A DNA stretch of 64,000 nucleotides from Pedobacter aquae (GTDB lineage Bacteria > Bacteroidota > Bacteroidia > Sphingobacteriales > Sphingobacteriaceae). A model generated the notes under the pieces. That model ran no database searches and was not told where the DNA came from. It saw only the letters and a list, made by a program, of their open reading frames with translations. Position numbers and translations under genes: made by a program. Location: contig NZ_CP043329.1 of NCBI RefSeq assembly GCF_008195825.1, positions 2,356,001 through 2,420,000 of the forward strand, in the 5' to 3' direction. This document shows positions 9,145 to 18,716 of the stretch, piece by piece; the first letter of the stretch is position 1; each line of letters opens with the position of its first letter.

Positions 9145-9846
9145 TTAAACTTGTCCGCCTGTTGGGCTAATTATCAATTGATCTACATTGGCCCCTGCAC
9201 TTAGGTTTAAAGTTTGGTTAATCATGAGGGCAACATCTTCTGGCTGTATAAATTTATCTGCCGCCACGGTTGTACCCTCCCAAGAACTTGTTAATGTTGA
9301 ACCAGGCAAAACAGCTGTTACTTTTACTTGGTTATTTATTAATTCTGCTCTCATAATATTGTTAAGACTAAGCATCGCTGCTTTTGTTACACAATAAGAA
9401 CCAGCATTTACAATATTCTGAATGCTAGCTACAGAACAAATGTTAAAAATATGACCTTTTCTAGCTTCTCGCATACTTAAACCTATTTTTTTATACAATA
9501 AATAAGCGCAATTCACATTCACCATAAAGTGCTTTTCTAATAAATCATCAGCTTCATCTAAGATAGCCGCTGGCTCAAAAACGCCAACGTTATTGATTAA
9601 AACATCAATAAAACCAAAATACTGTAAAGATTGTGCCGCAAAAGCATTTACTTCTGCTTTTAAGCTGCAATTAACGGCCTGAGTGTATACTTTAACAGAT
9701 GGATAAAGCTTTTGTATTTCTTCTTTTAAGGATGTAAGTTCGGTTTCGTTTCTTGCGCATAAAGCTAAATAATGGCCTTCTTGTGCCATTTTTATTGCTA
9801 TAGCTTTACCTATTCCTTTTGTTGCGCCTGTTATGAGTATATTCAT
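9145..9846 (-). CDS. Short-chain dehydrogenase/reductase (SDR)
   Basis: 233 aa, classical SDR length. The nucleotide-binding TGATKGIG is at residues 7-14. NNVGVF is the structural NNAG-type motif. The catalytic Ser is in ICSVAS and the YxxxK pair in SYCVTKAAM. Basic residues after the second strand (CARNETEL) suggest NADP(H) preference, an inference only. The substrate is not predictable; 3-oxoacyl reductase-like and sepiapterin-like enzymes share this pattern. The gene lies alone, 38 bases upstream of the PspC gene on the same strand, and is divergent from mlaE. Confidence 0.88.
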   Translation of the reverse strand: MNILITGATKGIGKAIAIKMAQEGHYLALCARNETELTSLKEEIQKLYPSVKVYTQAVNCSLKAEVNAFAAQSLQYFGFIDVLINNVGVFEPAAILDEADDLLEKHFMVNVNCAYLLYKKIGLSMREARKGHIFNICSVASIQNIVNAGSYCVTKAAMLSLNNIMRAELINNQVKVTAVLPGSTLTSSWEGTTVAADKFIQPEDVALMINQTLNLSAGANVDQLIISPTGGQV

Positions 9847-9929
9847 CTTGAAATTTTAGCTAAATATGTCAATTTAGGATTAATAATTGCAATTGATAAA
9901 AAAGCTTATTTTTACAAAAAATAAATTTT

Positions 9930-10664
9930 ATGATATTTTACCATTTTGGGAAATACATTTTATTACTGAAATCTGTTTTCAGACGCCCCGAAAAAGCTTC
10001 TATTTATAAAAGAGAGATTTTTAAAGAGATGGTAGATATTGGACTAGGCTCTTTAGGCATCATCAGTATTATCTCTATTTTTATTGGTGCAGTTACAACT
10101 GTACAAACGGCTTTTCAATTGGTTAGTGATTTAATTCCGAAATCTATTATTGGCTCTATTACCAGAGATTCTACCATATTAGAATTAAGCCCTACCATTT
10201 GTTCTCTGGTATTGGCAGGTAAAATTGGCTCTAGTATAGCATCCCAAATTGGAACTATGCGAGTAACCGAGCAAATTGATGCTTTAGAAATTATGGGGAT
10301 TAACGCTCCGGGCTATTTAATCTTACCTAAATTATTGGCTGGCGTTATGATGATTCCTTTGTTAGTGATTATCGCAATCTTTTTAAGTATTACCGGAGGA
10401 TATTTTGCTGGTGTAGCTTCTGGCGCTGTAACCGCAGCAGAATATATACAAGGTTTAACAACAGATTTCATTCCTTTTACCGTTACCGTGGCTATGGTAA
10501 AAGCTGTCATATTTGCTTTTATCATAACTACTGTTTCTTCTTATCAAGGTTTTTATACAGATGGAGGCGCACTTGAAGTTGGACAATCTAGCACCAAAGC
10601 GGTGGTAATTTCATGTATTTCTATTTTGGTTGCAGATTATATAATAGCACAACTCTTACTATGA
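9930..10664 (+). CDS. mlaE: MlaE-family ABC transporter permease
   Basis: 244 aa, polytopic, with about five to six hydrophobic segments. The conserved core of the family is present: LSPTICSLVLAGKIGSSIAS and IGTMRVTEQIDALEIMG. In the Mla system the permease moves phospholipids between inner-membrane and periplasmic carriers to maintain outer-membrane lipid asymmetry. Its TGA overlaps the ATG of the ATPase gene (ATGA), so the two are translationally coupled. The MlaD-type MCE substrate-binding protein does not follow in this window. Confidence 0.92.
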   Translation: MIFYHFGKYILLLKSVFRRPEKASIYKREIFKEMVDIGLGSLGIISIISIFIGAVTTVQTAFQLVSDLIPKSIIGSITRDSTILELSPTICSLVLAGKIGSSIASQIGTMRVTEQIDALEIMGINAPGYLILPKLLAGVMMIPLLVIIAIFLSITGGYFAGVASGAVTAAEYIQGLTTDFIPFTVTVAMVKAVIFAFIITTVSSYQGFYTDGGALEVGQSSTKAVVISCISILVADYIIAQLLL

Positions 10665-11410
10665 TAACAGTAGAAAATATCCATAAAAGTTTTGGAGACA
10701 ACCAAGTTTTAAAAGGTATTAGTGCCGAGTTTAAACCTGGTACCACCAGCTTAATTATTGGCGGATCTGGTTCTGGAAAAACTACTTTACTAAAATGTAT
10801 GGTTGGTTTACACGAACCTACAGAAGGTACTGTTGAGTATAACAACAGAAACTTCACAACGATGAATTTTGAAGAGCGTATCGCTATAAGAAAAGAAATT
10901 GGTATGTTGTTTCAAAGTTCTGCTTTGTTTGATTCTATGACGGTTGAAGAAAATATCATGTTTCCGCTAAACATGTTTACAGAACAACCTAAGAAAGAAA
11001 AATTAGAAAGGGTAAATCTTGTTTTAGAAAGGGTAAATCTGGCTGGTAAAAATAAATTGTACCCATCAGAGCTTTCTGGCGGGATGATGAAAAGGGTTGG
11101 TATAGCAAGAGCTATTGCCATGAACCCTAAATATTTATTTTGCGATGAACCAAACTCGGGCTTAGACCCAAAAACTGCTATTTTAATAGATGAGCTTATT
11201 AAAGAAATTACCGAAGAATATGATATTACTACCATTATCGTCACTCATGATATGAATTCTGTAATGGGAATTGGAGAATACATCCTATTTTTGCATCAAG
11301 GTCAAAAATGGTGGGAAGGCTCTAAAGAAGAAATTACTTCTACCCATAACCAAGAATTAAATGATTTTGTATTTGCTACAAAATTGATGGAAACTTTACT
11401 CAAAAAATAA
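10661..11410 (+). CDS. mlaF: MlaF-family ABC transporter ATPase
   Basis: 249 aa from the ATG at 10661, preferred over an upstream non-ATG start at 10613 because it makes the ATGA overlap with mlaE and opens directly with the family's first strand (MITVENIHKSF). Walker A is GGSGSGKT at residues 34-41. The ABC signature is LSGGMMKR, Walker B is YLFCDEPNSGLD, and the switch His is in IIVTHDM. It powers the MlaE permease for phospholipid transport. Residues LERVNLVLERVNL contain a short direct repeat at DNA level. A methyltransferase gene begins five bases downstream. Confidence 0.94.
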   Translation: MITVENIHKSFGDNQVLKGISAEFKPGTTSLIIGGSGSGKTTLLKCMVGLHEPTEGTVEYNNRNFTTMNFEERIAIRKEIGMLFQSSALFDSMTVEENIMFPLNMFTEQPKKEKLERVNLVLERVNLAGKNKLYPSELSGGMMKRVGIARAIAMNPKYLFCDEPNSGLDPKTAILIDELIKEITEEYDITTIIVTHDMNSVMGIGEYILFLHQGQKWWEGSKEEITSTHNQELNDFVFATKLMETLLKK

Positions 11411-11415
11411 ATATA

Positions 11416-12309
11416 ATGCCCAAACCTGCTATACAAGCCCTTACCCCTACCTACTGGAAAGACTACGAATTGATTGATTGTGGCGATTTTGAAAAACTAG
11501 AACGGTTTGGAGATTTAATCCTCATTAGACCAGAACCACAAGCAGTATGGGCAAAAGGTTTAAGCGATGCAGAATGGCAAAAAAGACATCACATAAAATT
11601 TAAAGGTAGGTCTGCCACAAGTGGCGAGTGGGTAAGAAAATTTGGAAATGTATCTGACCGCTGGCATATAACCTATAAAAATCCTGATGTTGAAATCAAA
11701 TTTAGATTGGCTTTAACCTCATTTAAGCATGTAGGTATTTTTCCTGAGCAGGCCGTAAATTGGGATTATATCTCATCAACCATTAAAAAATTTAAAACCA
11801 AAAGTCCAAAGGTATTAAACTTATTTGCCTATACCGGTGGAGCTTCTTTAATTGCTAAAGCTGCTGGCGCAGATACCACCCATGTTGATTCTATAAAACA
11901 GGTAGTTACTTGGGCAAATGAAAATCAAGAAATTTCTAATTTGAAAGATATTAGATGGGTGGTTGAGGATGCCTTAAAATTTGTTCAAAGAGAGATCAAA
12001 AGAGGCAAAACTTATAATGGTATTATTTTAGACCCACCAGCCTATGGCCACGGCCCAAAAGGTGAAAAATGGAAGCTAGAAGACCAAATTAGAGAAATGA
12101 TGACTGATGTTGTTAAACTACTTGACCCTCAGGAGCATTTTCTTATTTTAAACACCTATTCGCTTGGTTTTTCTTCTATCATTGTAGAAAATCTAATTAC
12201 AGGTGCTTATCCGCAAGTTAAAAATTTAGAGATTGGCGAATTGTATTTAGAAGCAAGTTCTGGCATTAATTTACCGCTTGGTGTGTTTGGTAAATTCCGT
12301 TCTGTTTAA
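11416..12309 (+). CDS. Class I SAM-dependent methyltransferase (RlmI/RlmK-like)
   Basis: 297 aa. The SAM-binding motif I is VLNLFAYTGGASLIAKAAGA. The catalytic-site motif ILDPPAYGHGPKGEKW resembles the DPP motif of rRNA m5C/m2G methyltransferases of the RlmI/RlmK group. The N-terminal part lacks an obvious PUA domain. The likely target is rRNA, but this is inferred from family only. It lies directly after mlaF with five bases between, so it may be transcribed with the Mla genes without being functionally related. Confidence 0.82.
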   Translation: MPKPAIQALTPTYWKDYELIDCGDFEKLERFGDLILIRPEPQAVWAKGLSDAEWQKRHHIKFKGRSATSGEWVRKFGNVSDRWHITYKNPDVEIKFRLALTSFKHVGIFPEQAVNWDYISSTIKKFKTKSPKVLNLFAYTGGASLIAKAAGADTTHVDSIKQVVTWANENQEISNLKDIRWVVEDALKFVQREIKRGKTYNGIILDPPAYGHGPKGEKWKLEDQIREMMTDVVKLLDPQEHFLILNTYSLGFSSIIVENLITGAYPQVKNLEIGELYLEASSGINLPLGVFGKFRSV

Positions 12310-12369
12310 TTGTGAATATCTTTTTTTAAACATCCAATACATATATCTATTTTCAAGAAAATTTAATCC

Positions 12370-13422
12370 ATGTTATCTAAAAACACACTTTTAACAAGTA
12401 TTTTCTCCTTAGGCTTAGTTTCTATTTTAGCCTCTTGTGATGGCGCAAACAGTAAAACTGGTAAGAGCTCAGCATCTACAGCTGATTCAGCTAAAACAAA
12501 TACTGTTACAGAAGAAAAAGCCGTAAACCCATATCAACCAATAGACTCTGCAAAATATTTTGCTTTACACAAAGAGCTAGCAAACGGCGATACCACAGGC
12601 TTATGGCCGGTTAAAAATCAACCCGTACCTTCACCGGGAGCTATTTTACCGTTTAAAAGAGTGGTGGTTTATTATGGTAATCTATACTCTAAAAGAATGG
12701 GTGCTTTAGGCGAGTATGCCCCTAAAGAAATGTGGAGAAGACTTAATGCTGAGGTTAAAAGATGGGAAAAGGCAGACCCTAAAACGCCAGTACAAGCAGG
12801 CGTACATTATATTGCTGTAGTTGCCCAAGGTGACGGTGGTAAAGACGGGAAATACCGTTTTAGAATGCCAGATAAGCAAATAGACTCTGCTTTGAAAATT
12901 GCTAAAATGCATGATGGTATTGTTTTTCTTGACATACAAGTATCTTTAAGTACCATTCAACAAGAACTTCCTTTGTTAGAGAAATACCTAAAATTACCAC
13001 ATGTTCATTTAGGAATTGATCCAGAATTTTCTATGAAAACCGGACATAAGCCAGGTTCAAAAATAGGAACTTACGATGCAGAAGATATTAATTACTGTTC
13101 TAACTACTTAGCTAAATTGGTGAAAGAACATCATTTACCGGCTAAGATGTTGGTAATACACCGTTTCACAAAAGGAATGGTAACCAATTATAAAAACATT
13201 AAATTAAGACCAGAAGTACAAATAGTTATGCACATGGATGGATGGGGCGAACCTGAACTTAAAAAAGGCACTTATCGCCATTGGATAAGAGAGCAACCCG
13301 TACAATTCACAGGTTTTAAATTATTCTATAAAAACGATTTAAAGAAAGCACCAAATAGGTTAATGACTCCTGAAGAGTTATTAAAACTTTCTCCTAAACC
13401 GATTTATATTCAATATCAATAA
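12370..13422 (+). CDS. Unknown lipoprotein with probable TIM-barrel-like domain
   Basis: 350 aa. The lipobox SILASC after a hydrophobic signal predicts a lipid-anchored periplasmic or surface protein. A Ser/Thr/Lys-rich linker follows (residues about 25-50). The remainder has alternating strands and helices: RVVVYYGN, YIAVVAQGDGG, DGIVFLDIQ, HLGIDPEFSM, MLVIHRF and IVMHMDGWG. The strand-end acidic and aromatic residues (DIQ, DPEF, HRF, DGWG) look like the active-site rim of a glycosidase-like barrel, but I cannot assign a family. It is followed by a terminator. Confidence 0.6.
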   Translation: MLSKNTLLTSIFSLGLVSILASCDGANSKTGKSSASTADSAKTNTVTEEKAVNPYQPIDSAKYFALHKELANGDTTGLWPVKNQPVPSPGAILPFKRVVVYYGNLYSKRMGALGEYAPKEMWRRLNAEVKRWEKADPKTPVQAGVHYIAVVAQGDGGKDGKYRFRMPDKQIDSALKIAKMHDGIVFLDIQVSLSTIQQELPLLEKYLKLPHVHLGIDPEFSMKTGHKPGSKIGTYDAEDINYCSNYLAKLVKEHHLPAKMLVIHRFTKGMVTNYKNIKLRPEVQIVMHMDGWGEPELKKGTYRHWIREQPVQFTGFKLFYKNDLKKAPNRLMTPEELLKLSPKPIYIQYQ

Positions 13423-13436
13423 GAAAAAACACTTCT

Positions 13437-13469
13437 AAAGCTGCCTCCAAAAAAAGGCGGCTTTTTTTT
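13437..13469 (+). terminator. Intrinsic terminator after the unknown lipoprotein
   Basis: AAAGCTGCC pairs with GGCGGCTTT (one T-G pair) across a TCCAAAAAAA loop and runs into a T8 tract 15 bases after the stop codon, a classic rho-independent terminator on the plus strand. Confidence 0.85.
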
Positions 13470-13562
13470 ATCATTAATAAACCACCATTTAAATTCACTT
13501 CCCTGCTGTAACAAAAATCTATTTAAGTTGTCTTATCTTCGTATCAATAGCTCCCATCAAAA

Positions 13563-14792
13563 ATGAATACGAGAGAGAATATCAAAGTTGCTTTACAATC
13601 TATTAAGAGTAATAAATTGCGAACATTTCTTACCGCACTTATTATTGCTATAGGTTTAATGGCTTTGGTTGGCATTCTAACTTCTATAGATGCTATTAAG
13701 GGTTCTCTTAACAATACTTTCGCCAGTATGGGTGCAAACTCTTTCACCATAAGAAACAGAGGGACGGGTATAAGAATTGGCGGTAATGGTGCTAGAAAAA
13801 TTTGGCCTGTAATTACCTACCGCGAGGCAATGGCTTTTAAAAATGATTTTAATTTACCAGCTACAGTTTCTGTAAATACTTTTGCTTCTTTTGCTGCTAC
13901 AGCTAAATATGGTAATGAAAAAACAAACCCAAATATATCTGTGCTTGGCGCTGATGAATCTTATGTTTTTACTGGCGGCTATAAAATAGCAGAGGGAAGA
14001 AATTTCTCTGCCAACGAAACAGAATTTGGCGCTAGTGTTGTGATTATTGGTGATGAGATAAAGCAAAAGTTTTTTAAACAAGGTTCTGCGGTTGATAAAA
14101 TCATCACCATAGGAAGTAATAAATTTAAAATCATTGGAGTTTTTGAACCTAAAGGTTCTAGTGTTGGCTTTGGTGGCGATAAAGTTTGTGTGGTGCCAAT
14201 TGTTAAAGGCCGACAAATCATGAGCAATCCTAAACCTACCTATACCATTTCTGTTATGGCTAATGACCCTACCAAGATGGATTATATGGTTGGCGAAGCT
14301 ACTGCTCTCATGCGACGAATAAGAGGTTTAGAAATACAAAATGATAATAATTTCGAAATCACAAAAAGTGATGCTATTGCAGAAACACTGATAGAAAATC
14401 TTAAAATAGTGCAGATTGCTGGCGTAGCCATAGGTTTAATTACCTTAATTGGTGCTGCCATAGCTTTAATGAACATCATGATGGTTTCTGTAACCGAAAG
14501 AACAAGAGAAATTGGTATTAGGAAAGCAATAGGTGCAACACCACAAGTTATAAGAAAACAATTTTTATACGAAGCCATTGTGATTTGTTTGATGGGCGGA
14601 ATGTTCGGTATTTTCTTAGGTATCATCATGGGTAATTTATTAGCCATTGCCATGGGAGCTTCTTTTCTCATCCCCTGGGCATGGATACTATTGGGTCTTT
14701 CTGCTTGTGTGGCAACAGGCTTAATATCGGGCTTTATCCCAGCTTCTAAAGCCGCTAAGTTAGATCCTGTAGAGGCATTGAGGTACGAATAA
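13563..14792 (+). CDS. MacB/FtsX-type ABC transporter permease
   Basis: 409 aa. The first transmembrane helix (about residues 20-40, [20 protein letters not shown]) is followed by a large periplasmic MacB_PCD domain. Three C-terminal membrane helices form the FtsX domain, with the hallmark [18 protein letters not shown] before the second helix. Family members couple ATP hydrolysis to mechanical action in the periplasm (macrolide or peptide export, lipoprotein release, cell-wall hydrolase control). No ATPase or membrane-fusion partner is adjacent, so it may use a subunit encoded elsewhere. Confidence 0.9.
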   Translation: MNTRENIKVALQSIKSNKLRTFLTALIIAIGLMALVGILTSIDAIKGSLNNTFASMGANSFTIRNRGTGIRIGGNGARKIWPVITYREAMAFKNDFNLPATVSVNTFASFAATAKYGNEKTNPNISVLGADESYVFTGGYKIAEGRNFSANETEFGASVVIIGDEIKQKFFKQGSAVDKIITIGSNKFKIIGVFEPKGSSVGFGGDKVCVVPIVKGRQIMSNPKPTYTISVMANDPTKMDYMVGEATALMRRIRGLEIQNDNNFEITKSDAIAETLIENLKIVQIAGVAIGLITLIGAAIALMNIMMVSVTERTREIGIRKAIGATPQVIRKQFLYEAIVICLMGGMFGIFLGIIMGNLLAIAMGASFLIPWAWILLGLSACVATGLISGFIPASKAAKLDPVEALRYE

Positions 14793-14813
14793 AATATTTT
14801 TTTTTTAGAGATA

Positions 14814-15554
14814 TTACTTCAACAACTCGTTATACAAACTGTAATCATCAGAAAGTAATTGTTCTACTGCTGTAGTTTGAAGAGACTTTTGTAAAGAATC
14901 TGCATGTCTTAGATGATGCATATCCGAGCCTAAAAAATCAACCATCATATTTTCAACTAAATTTTCTGCAACCTTTTGGGCTTGTTTGCCATAATGGTTG
15001 CTTAAAGAAATAGTGTTTAATTGAAAATAACAACCGTATTCTTTCACTTGTTGATAGCTTTCTAAAGAAGCATAAAGATAAGGATAACGCTCTGGATGCG
15101 CTAAAATAGGTTTATAGCCTTTATCATTCATTTTTTGAATAATATCTTTCAGGTTATTTGGGTAGTTGATATAAGAAAGCTCAAATAAGAGGTAATTATC
15201 TCCTAAGGTGAGTAAGTTTCCGGCATCTAATTTCCTTTCAAAAGTTTCATCAAGATAGTATTCGGCAGCAGCTTCAACAGGTATTTGGATATTTTGCTTT
15301 TCTAGCTCTTCCCTAAGTTCATCAAGGGCATTATGAATGGTATCAGGCGTATTTCTATAATAATCTGCCATGATATGTGGCGTGGCTATCAATTTGTTAA
15401 AGCCCAAATCCATTAACCTTCTAACCAACATGATAGATTCTTTTACTGTTGGCGCACCATCATCTATACCAGGTAGGATATGCGAGTGCATATCCACCTG
15501 AATACGATTAAAATTATATTTTGCTTCTTTCTTCTTTTTAAAAAACGAGAACAT
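14814..15554 (-). CDS. CpsB/CapC-type tyrosine-protein phosphatase
   Basis: 246 aa PHP-fold metalloenzyme. The N-terminal metal-binding motif is VDMHSHILPGIDDG, followed by ATPHI. The central PILAHPERY and the C-terminal LGSDMHH supply the other metal ligands. This is the YwqE/CpsB family, which dephosphorylates BY-kinases controlling capsule or exopolysaccharide export. Its stop overlaps the start of rfbB by one base, placing it at the end of the nucleotide-sugar operon. No Wzc-type kinase is in the window. Confidence 0.88.
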   Translation of the reverse strand: MFSFFKKKKEAKYNFNRIQVDMHSHILPGIDDGAPTVKESIMLVRRLMDLGFNKLIATPHIMADYYRNTPDTIHNALDELREELEKQNIQIPVEAAAEYYLDETFERKLDAGNLLTLGDNYLLFELSYINYPNNLKDIIQKMNDKGYKPILAHPERYPYLYASLESYQQVKEYGCYFQLNTISLSNHYGKQAQKVAENLVENMMVDFLGSDMHHLRHADSLQKSLQTTAVEQLLSDDYSLYNELLK

Positions 15555-16609
15555 TAACGGTTTTGATATTGGTCTTCATAGTAATGTTGATAATTACCAG
15601 AAGTTACATTATTTAACCACTCTTCATTAGCCAAATACCAATCAACAGTTTTTTCTAAACCTTCCTCAAACTGCAAGCTTGGCTCCCAGCCTAAATCATT
15701 CTTAAGTTTTGTAGCATCTATAGCATAACGTAAATCATGTCCGGCTCTATCGGTAACAAAAGTAATGAGCTGAGCTGAGGTACCTTCTGGTCTGCCCAAC
15801 TTCTTATCCATTACCTTACACAAGGTTCTGATTAAATCAATATTTGTCCATTCGTTATGGCCACCTATATTATAAGTAGAACCTGTTTTAGCTTTATGGA
15901 AAATTACATCAATAGCTCTGGCATGGTCTTCTACCCAAAGCCAATCTCTAATATTTTCGCCTTTACCATAAATAGGAATAGACTTATTATTCTTGATGTT
16001 ATTGATAGAAAGCGGAATTAATTTCTCTGGAAAGTGGAAAGAACCATAATTGTTTGAGCAATTAGAAATCACACAATCCATACCATAAGTATCATAATAA
16101 GCCCTTACAAAATGGTCTGAACTTGCTTTTGAAGCAGAATATGGAGAATGTGGATCGTAAGCCGTTTGCTCTGTAAACATTTCTGTGCCTTCGCCTAAAG
16201 TTCCATAAACTTCATCTGTAGAAACATGGTAAAAACGCTTGGTATCATAAGCGCCTTTCCAGCTATTTCTAGCAGCATTTAACAAGTTTACAGTACCAAC
16301 AACATTAGTCATTACAAACTCTATTGGGTTAGCAATGGATCTATCTACATGAGATTCTGCTGCTAAATGGATAACAGCATCAAAATTTTCATCAGTGAAT
16401 AACTTAGCAATAAACTCAGCATCAACAATGTCGCCTTTTATAAATTTGTAATTAGGCGCTTGTTCAACATCTCTTAAATTCTCTAAATTACCAGCATAAG
16501 TTAGTTTGTCTAAATTAACAATCTGATAGTTTGGATAAGTATTTACAAAACGTCTTACCACATGTGAGCCTATGAAACCAGCACCACCTGTTATTAATAT
16601 TTTTTTCAT
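15554..16609 (-). CDS. rfbB: dTDP-glucose 4,6-dehydratase
   Basis: 351 aa extended SDR. The NAD-binding TGGAGFIGSH is at the N-terminus. HLAAESHVDRSI is diagnostic for RmlB. The catalytic region has STDEVYG and YSASK (Tyr/Lys pair). GENIRDWLWVEDHARA and YNIGGHNEW bind the dTDP-sugar. It makes dTDP-4-keto-6-deoxyglucose, precursor of rhamnose and other deoxysugars; rfbA, rfbC and rfbD are not in this window. It precedes the phosphatase gene with a one-base overlap and is separated from galE by an 80-base gap carrying small repeats. Confidence 0.95.
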   Translation of the reverse strand: MKKILITGGAGFIGSHVVRRFVNTYPNYQIVNLDKLTYAGNLENLRDVEQAPNYKFIKGDIVDAEFIAKLFTDENFDAVIHLAAESHVDRSIANPIEFVMTNVVGTVNLLNAARNSWKGAYDTKRFYHVSTDEVYGTLGEGTEMFTEQTAYDPHSPYSASKASSDHFVRAYYDTYGMDCVISNCSNNYGSFHFPEKLIPLSINNIKNNKSIPIYGKGENIRDWLWVEDHARAIDVIFHKAKTGSTYNIGGHNEWTNIDLIRTLCKVMDKKLGRPEGTSAQLITFVTDRAGHDLRYAIDATKLKNDLGWEPSLQFEEGLEKTVDWYLANEEWLNNVTSGNYQHYYEDQYQNR

Positions 16610-16614
16610 TTTTC

Positions 16615-16640
16615 AGTTGTTAGTTGTTAGTTGTTAGTTG
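16615..16640. repeat. Short tandem repeat, AGTTGTT x 3.7
   Basis: The 7-bp unit AGTTGTT is repeated three full times plus a partial unit just upstream of the rfbB start, in the galE-rfbB gap. A further TTAG-rich stretch (AATAACTAACAA) follows near 16672. Similar TTAG-rich repeats occur at 54431. Confidence 0.8.
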
Positions 16641-16689
16641 CTTAGGATGTTCTTCTAACAACCTAAATACCAATAACTAACAAACTATT

Positions 16690-17718
16690 TTAAAACGGAT
16701 TATTCTTAATATATTTCTCCCATTCCCAGGCAGATTTCATCATTTCTTCAATACCTAAAGCTGCTTTCCAGCCTAGTTCTTGAGTAGACTTTGTAACATC
16801 GCCATAAACTTGTTCTACATCGCCTTCTCTTCTTGGGCCTATCTGATAATCTAATTTTTCACCCGTTGATTTCTCAAAAGCATGGATAATTTCTAGTACC
16901 GATGTTCCTTTACCTGTCCCGATATTATAAACCTCATAATTATCGGCAGATTTACCAGATTCCATTCTTTGTATAGCTGCAACATGTGCTTTTGCTAAAT
17001 CTACTACATGGATATAATCTCTTATACAGCTACCATCAACGGTATTATAATCATTACCAAAAACGGTTATTTTACCTCTTTTTCCTATAGCAGATTGCGT
17101 GATAAAAGGAACTAAATTTTGAGGAACACCAATAGGTAACTCGCCAATCAATGCCGATTCATGCGCACCAACCGGATTAAAATATCTTAAAGCAACAATA
17201 TTGTAATTTTTATGTACTGATGCCGTGTCTTTTAAAATTTCTTCTGCTACTTGTTTAGTATTTCCGTAAGGAGATTCTGCTTTTTTAACAGGTGCTGCCT
17301 CTGTAACAGGCAAAACATCTGGCTGACCGTAAACTGTACAGCTAGATGAAAAAACAAAATTGATAGCCTTATCTCTATAAGCATCAAGTAAATTGATAAG
17401 CGAAACAAAGTTATTTTTATAATAATCTAAAGGCTTCTGAACAGATTCTCCAACAGCTTTATAGGCTGCAAAGTGTATGATACCTTTGATATCTGGATTT
17501 TCTGCTAAGAATGCTTTAGTTTTAGTTTCATCACATAAATCAAATTCATGAAATTCTGGTTTATAACCGATGATTTTCTCTAATTGGTCTAATATTTTGA
17601 TTGATGAATTAGAAAGGTTATCTACAATAACCGGAGTATAACCTGCATGATGCAGTTCTACTACGGTGTGTGAACCTATAAATCCGGTACCACCGGTTAC
17701 AAGAATTTTATTTGCCAT
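16690..17718 (-). CDS. galE: UDP-glucose 4-epimerase
   Basis: 342 aa. It has the NAD-binding GGTGFIGSHTV, the GalE-typical HFAAYKAVGESV, the catalytic SSSCTVYG and YGNTK pair, and the substrate-loop LRYFNPVGAHES. It interconverts UDP-glucose and UDP-galactose. The gene starts one base after the UDP-glucuronate decarboxylase gene ends, so it belongs to the same minus-strand nucleotide-sugar operon, supplying galactose units for surface polysaccharide. Confidence 0.95.
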   Translation of the reverse strand: MANKILVTGGTGFIGSHTVVELHHAGYTPVIVDNLSNSSIKILDQLEKIIGYKPEFHEFDLCDETKTKAFLAENPDIKGIIHFAAYKAVGESVQKPLDYYKNNFVSLINLLDAYRDKAINFVFSSSCTVYGQPDVLPVTEAAPVKKAESPYGNTKQVAEEILKDTASVHKNYNIVALRYFNPVGAHESALIGELPIGVPQNLVPFITQSAIGKRGKITVFGNDYNTVDGSCIRDYIHVVDLAKAHVAAIQRMESGKSADNYEVYNIGTGKGTSVLEIIHAFEKSTGEKLDYQIGPRREGDVEQVYGDVTKSTQELGWKAALGIEEMMKSAWEWEKYIKNNPF

Positions 17719-18714
17719 TTATTTTTTATTGAAAGTAGTAAAATCTTTGTGGTCTATTTTTTCTAAAGCCTCTTTTGATAACGATTTAAAATATTCGTAC
17801 GTTATTTTTAAACCTTCTGCCCTGTTTACTTTAGGCTCCCATTTTAACAGTTCTTTTGCCTTAGTAATATCTGGTCGACGTTGCTTAGGATCATCCTGTG
17901 GCAATGGTTTATAAATGACCTTTTGCTGTGTACCTGTTAGTTTAATAATTTCCTCTGCAAACTGACCAATCGTAATTTCATCTGGGTTTCCGATGTTTAC
18001 AGGATGAGCGTAATCAGACAGTAACAATCTGTAAATACCTTCTACCAAATCATCTACATAACAAAATGAACGGGTTTGCGTACCATCACCAAAAACAGTT
18101 AAATCTTCTCCTCTTAAAGCTTGTCCTATAAATGCTGGCAATACTCTACCATCATTTAAACGCATTCTTGGACCATAAGTATTAAATATTCTTACAATTC
18201 TGGTTTCTACGCCATGGAAAGTGTGGTAAGCCATCGTCATTGCTTCTTGAAAACGCTTAGCTTCATCATAAACGCCTCTTGGCCCAACCGGATTTACATT
18301 ACCCCAGTATTCTTCTGGCTGTGGATTCACTGAAGGATCACCATAAACTTCTGAAGTAGAAGCAATTATAATACGAGCTTTTTTTACTCTTGCTAAACCT
18401 AATAAATTATGAATACCTAAAGAACCAACTTTTAAAGTTTGGATTGGTATTTTTAAATAATCAATAGGACTGGCCGGAGATGCGAAGTGTAAGATATAAT
18501 CTAAATCTCCAGGAACATGCACAAACTTAGAAACATCATGATTATAAAACTCAAAGTTTTCTAACTTAAACAGATGTTCTATGTTTGATAAATCTCCAGT
18601 AATCAGGTTATCCATACCGATAACGTGATAATCTTCTTTGATAAATCTATCACATAAGTGCGAGCCTAGAAATCCTGCTGCTCCGGTAATTAATACTCTT
18701 TTTCTGCTTGCCAT
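17719..18714 (-). CDS. UDP-glucuronic acid decarboxylase (UDP-xylose synthase type)
   Basis: 331 aa extended SDR. N-terminal [16 protein letters not shown], then [20 protein letters not shown], and the YDEAKR catalytic motif characteristic of UXS enzymes (in place of YxxxK with other flanks). [10 protein letters not shown] and [12 protein letters not shown] complete the pattern. It converts UDP-glucuronate to UDP-xylose (or the 4-keto intermediate). The gene directly upstream, ugd, makes its substrate, so the two form consecutive pathway steps two bases apart. Confidence 0.93.
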   Translation of the reverse strand: MASRKRVLITGAAGFLGSHLCDRFIKEDYHVIGMDNLITGDLSNIEHLFKLENFEFYNHDVSKFVHVPGDLDYILHFASPASPIDYLKIPIQTLKVGSLGIHNLLGLARVKKARIIIASTSEVYGDPSVNPQPEEYWGNVNPVGPRGVYDEAKRFQEAMTMAYHTFHGVETRIVRIFNTYGPRMRLNDGRVLPAFIGQALRGEDLTVFGDGTQTRSFCYVDDLVEGIYRLLLSDYAHPVNIGNPDEITIGQFAEEIIKLTGTQQKVIYKPLPQDDPKQRRPDITKAKELLKWEPKVNRAEGLKITYEYFKSLSKEALEKIDHKDFTTFNKK

Positions 18715-18716
18715 AC

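Noticed and set aside
10613-10660. Earlier start for mlaF
   Set aside because: The extension lies inside mlaE, begins with a non-ATG codon and has no family similarity; the ATGA overlap at 10661 is the better start.
11003-11040. Direct repeat TTAGAAAGGGTAAATCT in mlaF
   Set aside because: LERVN repeats lie in a helix where MlaF relatives also have similar residues, as I recall; probably ordinary sequence and not a recent duplication.
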